A stretch of 64,000 bases of DNA from JBDHDH01 sp039591615 (GCA_039591615.1 JBDHDH010000005.1:1-64000), one strand, 5' to 3'. Positions 7,408 to 16,924 are shown, counted from the first letter of the stretch. Notes: a model not told the origin generated them from the letters alone. Numbers and translations: made by a program.

Positions 7408-10173
7408 ATGGCACAGGCCCCGCCCGACGAATTCGAGAAACCCACACTCTTCCTGATCGATGGGTACGCCCTGATCTACCGGGCGTTTTTCGCCATGATC
7501 GGGCGACCCTTGCGCACGAGTCGTGGCGAGAACACGTCGGCAGTTTGGGGAGTAGCCAACTTCCTCCAGCGGCTCTTTGCGGAGCAGCATCCCACCCACG
7601 TCGCCTGGGTTCACGACTGCGGTACGTCGTTTCGGTCGGAAGTGTACGAAGATTACAAGGCGACGAGGGAAAAGCTCGACGAGGAGATGCAAGAGGACTT
7701 CGATCGCTCGGTCGAGCGCATCGGCGCACTGCTCAATGCCTATCGTGTGTCCCTCGTTGAGGTCGAGGGGTATGAGGCGGACGACGTCATTGGCACCTTG
7801 GCTAACCGAGCAGTGGAGCAGGGCTTCGCGGTGGTCATTGTCTCGGGAGACAAGGACTTCTATCAGCTCATTTCACCGAACGTCTCGCTCCTGAATCCGG
7901 GCCGCCGCGGTCCGGCTGCCGTGGAGGAGCAATGGGTGGACGCGTCAAACGCCCGCGAGCGAATGGGTGTCGCTCCGGAACGCGTGGTGGACTACCTGGC
8001 CCTTGTGGGGGATTCATCCGACAACGTGCCAGGTGTCAGGGGCGTTGGGGCGAAGACAGCTCGCCAGCTCATAGAGGAGTTCGATGATTTGGACAACATC
8101 CTCGCCCATGCGAACGAGCTGAAGAGCAAACGTGCTCGAGAGTCCTTGCAGACGCACGCCGACGACGCGCTGCTGAGCCGATCGCTGGTAACGATCCGCC
8201 GTGACGTACCGGTGGAGACCGACATGGAATCGTTGCGCGCGTCGGAGCCAGACCGCCGGACACTGCAACAGCTCTACGCAGAGCTGGAGTTCCACTCCCT
8301 GTTACCTGTCCTCGGCGAAGAACCTCCCGAGGAACCGGCCCTCGCTGTCCAGTTGGTCTCGACGCTCGATCAGCTGCAAGCCGTCGTGTCGGCGCTGCGG
8401 AGCGCAGACCTGCTCGCCCTGCACAGTGAGACCTCGATGCCCAACGCGCTCGGGTCCGAGCTCGTCGGTCTCTCCGTCGCGGTACCCGGAGGGCGCGCGT
8501 GGTATCTGCCGTTCGCGCATCAAGATGCGGACGCCGAGCTCGGCGCCGACCGACCGGTTCCCAACTTGCCAAGCCTCGCCGACCGGTCGATGCGCCCTCT
8601 CGTCGAAGTCTTGGAAGACCCCTCGGTTTCCAAGGTGGGGCACGACGTCAAACGTGACTGGCTGATCCTGCGGCGGTTGGGGGTGCGCCTGGCCGGCGCG
8701 GTGTCCGATACGGCGATAGTGAGCTTCCTTCTCGACCCGGGGCGGCGATCGCGATCTCTCGATGTCTTGGCGCTGGAGCACCTGGGCATGACGCTCACCC
8801 CCGAGTCGGCACTGCTGGGGAAGGGAAAGCGCATCCGGCCGTATCCGGAAGTCCATCCGCGGCGGGCTGCCGCGTACTGCGGCGCTCACGCCGATGTTGT
8901 TCTGCGTCTGCATGAGCACGGCAAGCCACGACTCGAGGAGCTCGGTCTCAGCGGTCTCCTCGAGAGCATCGAGCTCCCGTTGGTACGGGTACTGGTAGAT
9001 ATGGAATGGAGGGGAATCGGGATAGAGGCCGATTGTTTCGCGACGCTCTCCCGTGAGTTCGGCACCCAATTGGTGGAGATCGAGCGCGCGATCCATCGCG
9101 AAGCGGGTATCGATTTCAACATCAACAGCACACCGCAGCTACGGCACGTTCTCTTCGAGAAGCTGAACCTTCCCGTAGTCAAGAAGACAAAGACCGGTCC
9201 GTCCGCGGACGCGGAAGTGCTCGCACAGCTCGCCGACCTGGGCTTCGAGGTACCGCGGCTCTTGCTGGAGTATCGCGAGCTGAGCAAGCTCCAATCCACC
9301 TACGTCGACGTCCTGCCTCAGAGTGCGGATGCTGAGACGGGGCGGATACACACGAGGTTCAACCAGATGGGCGCGTCCACGGGGCGCCTCTCTTCGTCGG
9401 ACCCCAACCTCCAAAACATTCCGGTGCGGACGGCGAGAGGGCAACGGATCCGGCAATGCTTCGTCCCCGCCGCGGGCAAGCTGTTCATCGTAGCGGACTA
9501 CTCGCAGATCGAGCTTCGCGTGCTGGCCCACCTGTCACAGGATCCGGCGTTCATCGGAGCGTTCCGCCGCGGGGGTGACATTCACCGGGAAACGGCGGCC
9601 ATCATCTTCGATGTGGCGGTCGACGCCGTCACGGCGGAGATGCGCGCCCGGGCCAAGACCATTAATTTCGCCACGATCTATGGGCAGGGCCCGTTTGCCC
9701 TGAGCCGTCAGCTGGGGATCACACAGACCGAGGCTCGTTCGTTCATCCAGCTCTATTTCGAACGGTTCGCCGGGGTGCGACAATTCCTCGATGCGACCAT
9801 CGGCCGGGCCAAGAAACAGGGGTATGTCGAGACGCTGTTTGGGCGGCGGCGCTACATTCCAGAGCTCAAGGATCCGAATTTCAGCGTGCGAGCGTTCGGA
9901 GAGCGGACGGCTATGAATTCTCCGATCCAGGGATCGGCGGCCGATCTCATCAAGGTGGCGATGGTGGGGCTGCACCGGGCGTTGGCAGAGGCTGGACTCG
10001 AGAGCGAAATCCTGTTGCAGGTCCACGACGAGTTGCTGATAGAGGCCCCGATCCAGGAGGTCGATCGTGCGAGGGGCATCGTGCGCCGGCAGATGGAAGA
10101 AGCCGCGGATCTCCGCGTGCCGTTGGTGGTCGACGTGGGAGTCGGCTCCAACTGGCTTGATGCAAAGCACTGA
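7408..10173 (+). CDS. polA: DNA polymerase I
   Basis: 921 residues in the three-domain PolA layout. The 5'-3' nuclease (1-~300) shows VSGDKDFYQLI and GDSSDNVPGVRGVGAKTA. The 3'-5' exonuclease-like domain spans ~320-510. The polymerase has motif A (VADYSQIELRVLAHLSQD), motif B (AKTINFATIYGQG) and motif C (LLQVHDELLIE). In the proofreading domain two of the four Klenow metal ligands are changed: the first Asp is His339 (HSET) and the late Asp is His494 (Y490-CGA-H). Glu341, Asp417 and Tyr490 remain. The enzyme fills gaps and replaces RNA primers; proofreading is probably lost or weak. Confidence 0.97.
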   Translation: MAQAPPDEFEKPTLFLIDGYALIYRAFFAMIGRPLRTSRGENTSAVWGVANFLQRLFAEQHPTHVAWVHDCGTSFRSEVYEDYKATREKLDEEMQEDFDRSVERIGALLNAYRVSLVEVEGYEADDVIGTLANRAVEQGFAVVIVSGDKDFYQLISPNVSLLNPGRRGPAAVEEQWVDASNARERMGVAPERVVDYLALVGDSSDNVPGVRGVGAKTARQLIEEFDDLDNILAHANELKSKRARESLQTHADDALLSRSLVTIRRDVPVETDMESLRASEPDRRTLQQLYAELEFHSLLPVLGEEPPEEPALAVQLVSTLDQLQAVVSALRSADLLALHSETSMPNALGSELVGLSVAVPGGRAWYLPFAHQDADAELGADRPVPNLPSLADRSMRPLVEVLEDPSVSKVGHDVKRDWLILRRLGVRLAGAVSDTAIVSFLLDPGRRSRSLDVLALEHLGMTLTPESALLGKGKRIRPYPEVHPRRAAAYCGAHADVVLRLHEHGKPRLEELGLSGLLESIELPLVRVLVDMEWRGIGIEADCFATLSREFGTQLVEIERAIHREAGIDFNINSTPQLRHVLFEKLNLPVVKKTKTGPSADAEVLAQLADLGFEVPRLLLEYRELSKLQSTYVDVLPQSADAETGRIHTRFNQMGASTGRLSSSDPNLQNIPVRTARGQRIRQCFVPAAGKLFIVADYSQIELRVLAHLSQDPAFIGAFRRGGDIHRETAAIIFDVAVDAVTAEMRARAKTINFATIYGQGPFALSRQLGITQTEARSFIQLYFERFAGVRQFLDATIGRAKKQGYVETLFGRRRYIPELKDPNFSVRAFGERTAMNSPIQGSAADLIKVAMVGLHRALAEAGLESEILLQVHDELLIEAPIQEVDRARGIVRRQMEEAADLRVPLVVDVGVGSNWLDAKH

Positions 10174-10219
10174 AGTCGGTCCGTGGTGCCCGAGTGCGCT
10201 CGGTTGTGCGTGATCATGG

Positions 10220-10235
10220 TGGAACGGGGTTTGCA
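10220..10235 (+). promoter_or_regulatory. Sigma-54-type promoter (-24/-12) of the pilin-like gene
   Basis: TGGAACG-GGGT-TTGCA matches the sigma-54 consensus TGGCACG-N4-TTGCW with one mismatch, keeping the invariant GG and GC 10 bp apart (10221-22 and 10233-34). Transcription would start near 10245, about 10 nt before the ATG at 10256. Pilin genes in many bacteria are sigma-54 dependent, which fits the downstream gene. Confidence 0.6.
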
Positions 10236-10255
10236 GCTCACCATAACAGAGAGCC

Positions 10256-10642
10256 ATGAGGAACCGAGAAGGTTTCACGTTCGTCGAACTGATGATCGTG
10301 ATGACGATCATGGGGCTCCTCGCGTCCATCGCCCTGAATCGGATGTCTGGGACACGAGATCGGTCGTTCGTAGCGACGATGAGATCGGACCTGCGCAACC
10401 TCGCCCTCGCCCAAGAATCCTATTTCTACGATTCGGACATCTACAGCTCAGACCTCTCCACCCTCGAGGATCGTGGCTTCGGCGTCGCCCCCGGCGTGAG
10501 CCTCACGATGAACGAGGCAACGGTCATCGGGTGGTCCGCGACGGCCAGCCACGCCAATACGGCGGTCCGCTGTTACGTGTACGTCGGGCTCGCCGCACCG
10601 GTGGGGTCGGCGACTCGCGAAGGGGAGATCAGCTGTAGCTGA
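10256..10642 (+). CDS. Type IV pilin-like protein (prepilin)
   Basis: 128 residues. The N-terminus is a class III prepilin signal: a short basic leader MRNREG, then FTFVELMIV with Glu at +5 of the mature chain, running into a ~20-residue hydrophobic helix. Cleavage and N-methylation by PilD is expected after Gly6. Two cysteines near the C-terminus (C-x~20-C) could form the disulfide-bonded D-region of pilins. It could be a major pilin, a minor pilin or a type II secretion pseudopilin; size and the absence of other pil/gsp genes nearby leave this open. A sigma-54-type promoter lies immediately upstream. Confidence 0.9.
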   Translation: MRNREGFTFVELMIVMTIMGLLASIALNRMSGTRDRSFVATMRSDLRNLALAQESYFYDSDIYSSDLSTLEDRGFGVAPGVSLTMNEATVIGWSATASHANTAVRCYVYVGLAAPVGSATREGEISCS

Positions 10643-10679
10643 GCCGGTTTGGCGCGAGTTCGCCCGGAGGCGGGACGGC

Positions 10680-10964
10680 ATGCTGCACGCGCTCGAAGGA
10701 GGGCTGTGGCTGCACCGCTTTGTTCTTGTGGGCGAACGCTGGGCTCACCTGGTGTCTTCAGACCGTGATGCCCTCCTCCTGGCGGGGGCACAGCTAGGCA
10801 TGCGTGCCGAGTGGTTGCAGTACAAGGCGCTCAAGCACCCCCGGACTGGCGAACGTGTCGAGGCGTGGCACTGGGATCTGAGGGGACCGCGCTTGGCCCT
10901 GGCTGTTCGCCTTGCCGCTCCTCGGGCTCCGGCTGGAAGCTTCGAGGAACGACCTCACGTGTAA
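10680..10964 (+). CDS. DUF4031-like small protein
   Basis: 94 residues. The pattern GERWAHLVSSDRDALLLAG followed by LGMRAEWLQ, a WHWDL stretch and a final Arg/Ala-rich helix resembles DUF4031, a short family of unknown function. It starts 37 bp after the pilin-like gene. Its last 134 bp overlap the convergent MMPL gene, so one strand's C-terminus is constrained by the other. No function is proposed. Confidence 0.6.
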   Translation: MLHALEGGLWLHRFVLVGERWAHLVSSDRDALLLAGAQLGMRAEWLQYKALKHPRTGERVEAWHWDLRGPRLALAVRLAAPRAPAGSFEERPHV

Positions 10965-13215
10965 ACTCTTGTGCCGTCCGCACACCAGGCCACCAGTTCC
11001 ACCGTCCCGCGATGTGCATGATTGCGGGAACGAGCACCATTCGAATCAATGTGGCGTCCAGCAGCACCGCCAATCCCAGGGCGAATCCCAAGAACTGCGC
11101 TGCGAGCACGCCGGAGAACGTGAAGGCCCAGAAGACGATGATCATGATAGCGGCCGCACTCGTGATCACCGACGCCGTCGCGGTGAGTCCCTCCATTGTT
11201 GCCTGGTCATTACGACGAGATCGATCGAACGCCTCTTTCATACGGGAGAGGAGAAAGACCTCGTAATCCATGCTCAGGCCGAACACGACGGCGAACACCA
11301 GCACAGGCACCACGACGTAGATCGCTTCGGTTGGTCCGTCCAACCTAAAGAGCGCCGCTCCCCATCCGTATTGAAAGACCAGGACCGTGATCCCGAACGT
11401 CCCTGCGACAGAGAGGCAGTTCATCACGACGGCCTTGACGGGCACCAGGATGGACTTGAAGGCGATGAACAGCATCACCGCCGTCGTGATCAGCACGAGG
11501 GCGATCACAAAGGGAAATACCAGAAGCAACGCGTGTTGGAGATCCACGCTAGAGGCCGCGAATCCCCCTACCACGACTTCCACGGTGTCGAGACCTCGAA
11601 TGCCGCTGTCGACTAGTTCCCGAATGCGGCGCACGGTGGCCATCGAGCCGGTAAGCGAGGTCGTGTCGGCGAGCAGCACGTCCATGAGCGCGGTCCCAGC
11701 GTCCTCCGACAGATACGCGGAGAAGAAGTCGGGAGCGCGCGCTCGGGCCCTGTCGATGTCACTGTAGAACATCGTGAGACGTAAGGCGGAGATCCCGGGC
11801 TGCACGTCGACGGCACTTCGCACCTGAGCGACTCGCGGATCGGCACGAATGGAATCCGAGAGCCGCTTGAATCCGCGGATGAAACGTGAGCTGACGATCT
11901 TCTGGTCCTGCGGTGCCCGAAGCACCACACGCACGGGTTGGAGCGCACCCCGGGCGCCGATGTGGTCCAACGCATCCATGCCGGCGCTGGACTCGGTTTT
12001 CGTCGGGAACCAGCCGGATCTCGGAAGGCCGATCTCGATCTTGGTGAGAGGGAACGTGATGAGGGCCACGATGGTCCCGCCCAGAGCGACGGCTCGCCAC
12101 GGATGATGGCCCAGCCATCGGGCCCATCGCTCCCACCCGGTTGGCTGGTGATACCACGAAAGCCGCTTGGCAAGCCACCGCGGGATGTCGATCGCCCGTC
12201 CAATGATTGACAGCACCGCCGGGAGGAGCGTCACCGCCAGCAACACCGCAACGGTCACGACGAAGATCCCACCGAGGCCCACGGAGCGCGTCTCCGTTAC
12301 GGGCGTGATCAACAGTGACGCGAACCCGACGACCACGGTGAGCCCGCTGGTCACGACGGCCTTGCCGGCGGTCGTGATGGCTCGCTCGGCAGCATCGCGT
12401 CTGCTCCAGCCGCGATTCAGCTCCTCGCGGAACCGGGTGACCATCAACAACGAGTAGTCAATCCCGACCCCGAGCCCGACCATGGTGATGATGGTCAGCA
12501 CAAACACCGACATCGGATAGAACGAGGCCATGACCTGCACGAGGGCCAGTGAGCAGGTGATGGCAAAGACCCCGATCAGCAGCGGAAGAAGCGCCGCCAC
12601 CAAGGCCCCAAACGCCAGGATCAACACGATAGCCGCGAACGGGAGCGCGTTGCGTTCGCTGCGCTCGGCGTCGTGCTTGCTCACGGTCCGGATGTCGTAG
12701 TCCAGGGCAGGACCGCCGGTGACGTTCACCTCGTACGCGTCTCCACCTGAGAGCCGGGCCACCGTACTGTGGATCGCATCGCGGAAGCTGGGGACATAGT
12801 CGGTGCCGGGCCGGTCGGACTCCGTCTCCACCGCGGCGACGAAAAACGTCGTTTGCTGGTCATCGCTCACCAAGCTTGAATCCCGAGTGTCCAAGAATGA
12901 GACCACGCGCGTGATGTACGGCTCGGCGAGGGCGCCGCTAGTGAGCGAATCGAGAAGGGCGGCGTATTCCGGGGCGTCGACAGTACTCGGGCCGCTGATC
13001 GTGACGGCGAAAAACTCACCAATGGGCTGGGCGAACGACCCGCGGATCAGCTCGTGGGCTCGTCGGGAATCCGACTCGTAGAGGGACTGGCCCTGGACCT
13101 CCAGCGCCTGGTCGATTCGGGATGCACGAGGGATCGCCAACGCCGCAACGAGCACCCAGAAGCCGACGATGGGCAGGCGAAATCGGACGATCGCACGAGC
13201 CGGCGGCGAAATCAC
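10831..13215 (-). CDS. MMPL/RND-family membrane transporter
   Basis: 794 residues from GTG at 13215. That start is preferred because GGAG (13226-13223) lies 7 nt upstream and the protein then opens with a basic stretch and TM1. A TTG at 13299 would add 28 residues without a ribosome site. The topology is RND-like in duplicate: TM1, a ~150-residue extracytoplasmic domain, five TMs, a second domain and five TMs. GVGIDYSLLMVTRFREEL and FGLSMDYEVFLLSRMKEAF are the two MMPL signature TM4 motifs with proton-relay Asp. It likely exports lipids or hydrophobic molecules, energised by protons. The charged C-terminal tail overlaps the convergent DUF4031-like gene. Confidence 0.9.
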   Translation of the reverse strand: MISPPARAIVRFRLPIVGFWVLVAALAIPRASRIDQALEVQGQSLYESDSRRAHELIRGSFAQPIGEFFAVTISGPSTVDAPEYAALLDSLTSGALAEPYITRVVSFLDTRDSSLVSDDQQTTFFVAAVETESDRPGTDYVPSFRDAIHSTVARLSGGDAYEVNVTGGPALDYDIRTVSKHDAERSERNALPFAAIVLILAFGALVAALLPLLIGVFAITCSLALVQVMASFYPMSVFVLTIITMVGLGVGIDYSLLMVTRFREELNRGWSRRDAAERAITTAGKAVVTSGLTVVVGFASLLITPVTETRSVGLGGIFVVTVAVLLAVTLLPAVLSIIGRAIDIPRWLAKRLSWYHQPTGWERWARWLGHHPWRAVALGGTIVALITFPLTKIEIGLPRSGWFPTKTESSAGMDALDHIGARGALQPVRVVLRAPQDQKIVSSRFIRGFKRLSDSIRADPRVAQVRSAVDVQPGISALRLTMFYSDIDRARARAPDFFSAYLSEDAGTALMDVLLADTTSLTGSMATVRRIRELVDSGIRGLDTVEVVVGGFAASSVDLQHALLLVFPFVIALVLITTAVMLFIAFKSILVPVKAVVMNCLSVAGTFGITVLVFQYGWGAALFRLDGPTEAIYVVVPVLVFAVVFGLSMDYEVFLLSRMKEAFDRSRRNDQATMEGLTATASVITSAAAIMIIVFWAFTFSGVLAAQFLGFALGLAVLLDATLIRMVLVPAIMHIAGRWNWWPGVRTAQEFTREVVPRSFQPEPEERQGEQPGPSAVPSDPSATPRHVRQSGGA

Positions 13216-13405
13216 GCCTGCTCTCCGATTCCCGCCCCTGCTGGTCCGAATTGTGCGGTATGTCCTGCTGACATCAGTGGATGCGACTCGGTCGCCCAAA
13301 GGTCCGGTAGAAGTGACAAGTGCCGCAAATGATAGAACTTAAACCGCTTCCGTGCCAGGCTTGGATCGCAACGCGACGGCTGCGCGTTTTTGCAGTTAGG
13401 AGACC

Positions 13406-14149
13406 ATGCGCGCCGCCCGTTTAGCCGCAATCGTCGCGATTCTCGCCGCGGTGGCACTCTACGCCGCGTGCGAGCGGCCCTCCGGCACTCCCATCCTACT
13501 GCCCCTGGTCGGATGGGAGGGGCAGGCTTCGGCCGGTGGCACGCTCGATCTCGACAGCGCACGGGCCGAGCGGCAGCGGATCCTCACGCAGATAAGCCAG
13601 TCGGATACGTATCTCCCGACGATGCTCGGTCAGGCCGATTCGATGTTGCGCCGCTGGCAGCAACGCCTCACCCATCCCCTATCGGTGTATCTCACTGCCA
13701 CTGCCGTTGCCGGGCAAACGCCTGCCCACCAACAGGCGGTGCGGGATGCGTTCGGCCGTTGGGGACGGGTCGCCGGCATCCCTGTACAGTTCGCCATCAC
13801 CCCTGATTCATCCCGAGCGGATGTCATCGTCCATTGGGTCCGCACCTTTCCGGTGCGTCGCGCAGGACAGGCGGATGTCGTATGGAACCGGGATGGATGG
13901 CTCATCAAAGCCACGCTCACGCTCGCAACCCACACGTCGGACGGAGATGCGCTTTCGGCGGACGCCGTCTACACGGTGGCACTCCATGAGATTGGGCATG
14001 TGTTGGGACTCGGTCACTCAGACATGCCCGAAGACGTGATGTATCCCACCACCTCGGTCCACGACCTGACCTTCCGCGACCGTCACACCGCTCGCTTGCT
14101 CTACGGGCTGCCTCCCGGCTCCCTTCGAGCGCCGCAACGCACCCGCTAA
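13406..14149 (+). CDS. Secreted matrixin-type zinc metallopeptidase
   Basis: 247 residues. An N-terminal hydrophobic segment ending ALYAACERPSG may be a lipoprotein signal with Cys as the acylated residue, although Tyr at -3 is not a classical lipobox. The catalytic zinc site HEIGHVLGLGHSDMPEDVMYP is an HExxHxxGxxH motif followed by the Met-turn, as in M10/matrixin peptidases. It is probably an extracellular or periplasmic protease of unknown substrate. AGGAG lies just before the ATG. Its TAA stop shares the tetranucleotide CTAA (14146-14149) with the TAG stop of the convergent M28 peptidase. Confidence 0.88.
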   Translation: MRAARLAAIVAILAAVALYAACERPSGTPILLPLVGWEGQASAGGTLDLDSARAERQRILTQISQSDTYLPTMLGQADSMLRRWQQRLTHPLSVYLTATAVAGQTPAHQQAVRDAFGRWGRVAGIPVQFAITPDSSRADVIVHWVRTFPVRRAGQADVVWNRDGWLIKATLTLATHTSDGDALSADAVYTVALHEIGHVLGLGHSDMPEDVMYPTTSVHDLTFRDRHTARLLYGLPPGSLRAPQRTR

Positions 14150-15684
14150 CGGTCCTTTCCTCCTAATCGTCCCTGATCGACCGCCCGTGCGATGAGCGCG
14201 GCGTACTCCGCATAACGGCGAAGGCCGCTGAGGGGGAACACCGCCGACCATTCGTCCGCCGGGTGGTGGTAGTGATCCCAACGCCGGCGAAGGGCGTCGG
14301 AGCTGTCGGCCGTGAGGCCGTCATAGGAGCCGGGACCCGGGATGATGAGCACCGCGGGTATTCCCCGACTGACGAAGGGGTAGAAGTCCGAAACGGGACG
14401 GGGTCGAGATGTCGTGGCCGACCACCCCCACTCGCTGGCCACGCGAATACCGAGCTTCCCCAAGGCGGTGCTATCTCCGCCAGCGAGCTCCCAGCTCGTG
14501 GGTGGTGCTGGCGGCGCACCCGCGTCGAGAGTGATAACCGCCACGGTGCGATCGAGTGGCCAAGGCGCTCGTGAGACGTAGGAATCGGCACCGAGGAGCC
14601 CCCGCTCCTCGCCGGTAAGGAAGAGGAAGAGCACGGCATGACGAAACGGTGTGGTCGAGTCATGACGGAACGCTTGGGCGAGTGCGAGTAGCATGCTCAC
14701 CCCGGCGGCGTTGTCGGAGAAGCCATTGTAGACGGAGTCGCCGGCCGCATCGGCTGGCCCCACGCCGAGGTGATCGTAGTGAGCTGCGAAGACAATGAGC
14801 GAGTCCGCAGCGGGACCGCCGCGACTTTCGAGCAGACACAGCACGTTCCGATCCTCTACTTGAGTTCGGTGCCTGGCGATTCGAACGGTGATTTCGAAGC
14901 CCAGCCAAGAGGGGGTCAGACGCGGGTCGATGGGCCCGCCTGCTCGTGCCAGTGCCAGTGTGGCAGCCGCCCCGGCTACAACCGACGGAAGACGTGGGAG
15001 GTAGGACGACGCGATGGTGGAGTCGGCAAGGTACAGTCGCCGATCCCCAAGGTGCTCGCGTACGCCTCGAAAGCTCGTGGTGTCGGGAATCAGTTGAACG
15101 AGGCCCGCAGCACCGCGACCCCCCAGGATGTTTGCTGTGGCGCCGCTGACGGTACCCAGGGTAATGGCGACGGCGCCATGAAGGTCCAGGTCGACCGGCA
15201 GGCCGCGCTCCACCCGCTCGGCGGGCCCGAGGTACAGAGCTGGCCCACGGAAATCCTCCGGCGTGCGCCCGTCCCCCAGGTGGGGCACCACGTCGGGGTA
15301 GCGGACCAGCAGATGTCGATCGGCGGTCCCGACTTGGAGGGAGGTCTCCGGGAGGATGCGGGCTTCTTCGATCGCGACGGTTTGATAAAAGGAGGTTCCG
15401 AGAGGTCGAAGGCCCAGGTTCTCGCACACGCTGGCCAAGTAAAGGGCTGCGAGACGGGCACCCGGGGACGCCGTATCTCGACCCTGCAGCCGATCGTGCG
15501 AGAGGTAATAGCTGTGACCGCGGAGCGCGAGGGTGTCGATCGCCGTCGCTTGGGCGTGTGCCGTACGATTGTCCGCGAGGAGCGGTGCAAAAGCGACCGC
15601 CAGGGCCACAATCGCTCTCGAAGTGCCTTGCGTCGACAGTGGCGCAACCGCCCAGGCGACGGCTTTCAACGGGCCCTGTGACAC
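14146..15684 (-). CDS. Secreted M28-family aminopeptidase
   Basis: 512 residues, GTG start, with a signal peptide ending near TAHAQA (residue ~45). The M28 di-zinc site is complete: AHYDHLG, NGFSDNAAG (bridging Asp), the catalytic GEERGLLGADSY, LDAG and the C-terminal HHPADEW. Residues ~130-260 form the inserted PA-like domain. It probably removes N-terminal residues from peptides outside the cytoplasm. It is divergently transcribed from a serine hydrolase gene at 15776 and convergent with the matrixin peptidase, giving a local group of secreted hydrolases. Confidence 0.9.
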   Translation of the reverse strand: MSQGPLKAVAWAVAPLSTQGTSRAIVALAVAFAPLLADNRTAHAQATAIDTLALRGHSYYLSHDRLQGRDTASPGARLAALYLASVCENLGLRPLGTSFYQTVAIEEARILPETSLQVGTADRHLLVRYPDVVPHLGDGRTPEDFRGPALYLGPAERVERGLPVDLDLHGAVAITLGTVSGATANILGGRGAAGLVQLIPDTTSFRGVREHLGDRRLYLADSTIASSYLPRLPSVVAGAAATLALARAGGPIDPRLTPSWLGFEITVRIARHRTQVEDRNVLCLLESRGGPAADSLIVFAAHYDHLGVGPADAAGDSVYNGFSDNAAGVSMLLALAQAFRHDSTTPFRHAVLFLFLTGEERGLLGADSYVSRAPWPLDRTVAVITLDAGAPPAPPTSWELAGGDSTALGKLGIRVASEWGWSATTSRPRPVSDFYPFVSRGIPAVLIIPGPGSYDGLTADSSDALRRRWDHYHHPADEWSAVFPLSGLRRYAEYAALIARAVDQGRLGGKDR

Positions 15685-15775
15685 GCTACACTGAAACGAG
15701 GTTTCGGAGGAACCATACCTTTATGGCCGTGAGACTCACTGGAAGTACTCAGGTACGGTAGAGAAAGGTCCGTCC

Positions 15776-16924
15776 ATGACTCCCTTGGCCGGTCTCGTGC
15801 TGCTCGCGCAGGTGGTGGCCGTGGCACAGATCGACAGCGCCATGAACGATGGAATGCGCCGTGGTGTCTTTCCGGGAGCCGTGGTTGCCGTCGGAACGGC
15901 GGACACGGTTCTCCTCTGCAAGGGGTACGGGCACTTCACGTGGTCATCCGCGAGCCGAGTACCGGATCCCGACAGTACGCTGTTTGATCTGGCCTCCCTC
16001 ACCAAAGTCGTCGCCACGGCACCCGCCGTGATGCGTCTCGTGGACACCGGGCGCCTCGAGCTGGACCGGTCTGTGCAGACGTATCTTCCGGAGTTTCAGG
16101 GGCAGGGGAAAGCACGTGTTACCGTTCGTCACCTTCTTCAACACCGATCGGGCCTCCGGGCCTTCCTACCACTCAACGAGCTGACCTCGTCGGCTGACGA
16201 GGCCAGAGGACGCGTCCTAGAGGAGCCGCTCCGTTGGGCGCCTGCATCCCGCGTCGTGTACTCTGATCTCAATGCGATGTTGCTCGGATGGATCGTCGAG
16301 AGCGTCTCGGGCCTACCCCTGGACTCCTTCGTTGCAACGCAGGTGCTTCGACCGATGGGGCTGCGGCAAACGCAGTTCATGCCGCCGCGGGCTCTCCGGA
16401 ATCGCATTCCCCCTGTCGGTCTGTGGCGAGGGCATGCGATCGCCGGTGAGCTTCACGACCAGAACGCGGTTCGGCTGGGGGGCGTCTCGGGTCACGCGGG
16501 GCTGTACGCCACCGGGGCCGATCTGGCTCGTTACGCGCAGCTGCTCCTGCGGCGAGGCCGCACGGCCGACGGGCGTAGAGTCTTTTCGGAGCGCTCCATA
16601 GCGGAGTTCACGCAGCGAGGGCCTGGACATCGGGCGCTGGGATGGGAGATGAATGACACGAGCTCCAGCGACAATACCGGTACGTTCTTGAGCGCGGAGG
16701 CGTTCGGTCACGGGGGATATACAGGTACGTCGATCTGGATCGATCCGACGCTCGATCTGTTTGTGGTCATTCTGACGAACCGTGTCTTCGCGCCGCGGAC
16801 ACGGCGCTCGATCTCCCAGCTGAAACGGGTCCGCGCTGACGTGGCTGAGGCGGGGGTCCGACTTCGCGACGAGACATGTCGTGGGCGGAGATCCTCGCAG
16901 GCGGGCCGGCTTCCGTGCCCGTAG
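15776..16924 (+). CDS. Beta-lactamase-related serine hydrolase (class C fold)
   Basis: 382 residues with a short hydrophobic leader ending near VVAVAQ. The penicillin-binding-protein-like triad is present: SLTK (SxxK, in LFDLASLTKVV), YSDLN (YxN) and HGGYTGT in place of KTG. Such proteins act as D-aminopeptidases, esterases or beta-lactamases; sequence alone cannot decide. GAGAAAGG is a plausible ribosome site 6-13 nt before the ATG. The last 49 bp overlap the DCC-protein gene. Confidence 0.88.
   Translation: MTPLAGLVLLAQVVAVAQIDSAMNDGMRRGVFPGAVVAVGTADTVLLCKGYGHFTWSSASRVPDPDSTLFDLASLTKVVATAPAVMRLVDTGRLELDRSVQTYLPEFQGQGKARVTVRHLLQHRSGLRAFLPLNELTSSADEARGRVLEEPLRWAPASRVVYSDLNAMLLGWIVESVSGLPLDSFVATQVLRPMGLRQTQFMPPRALRNRIPPVGLWRGHAIAGELHDQNAVRLGGVSGHAGLYATGADLARYAQLLLRRGRTADGRRVFSERSIAEFTQRGPGHRALGWEMNDTSSSDNTGTFLSAEAFGHGGYTGTSIWIDPTLDLFVVILTNRVFAPRTRRSISQLKRVRADVAEAGVRLRDETCRGRRSSQAGRLPCP

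Noticed and set aside
13216..13299. TTG start for the MMPL transporter
   Set aside because: No ribosome site precedes it, whereas GTG 13215 has GGAG 7 nt upstream.
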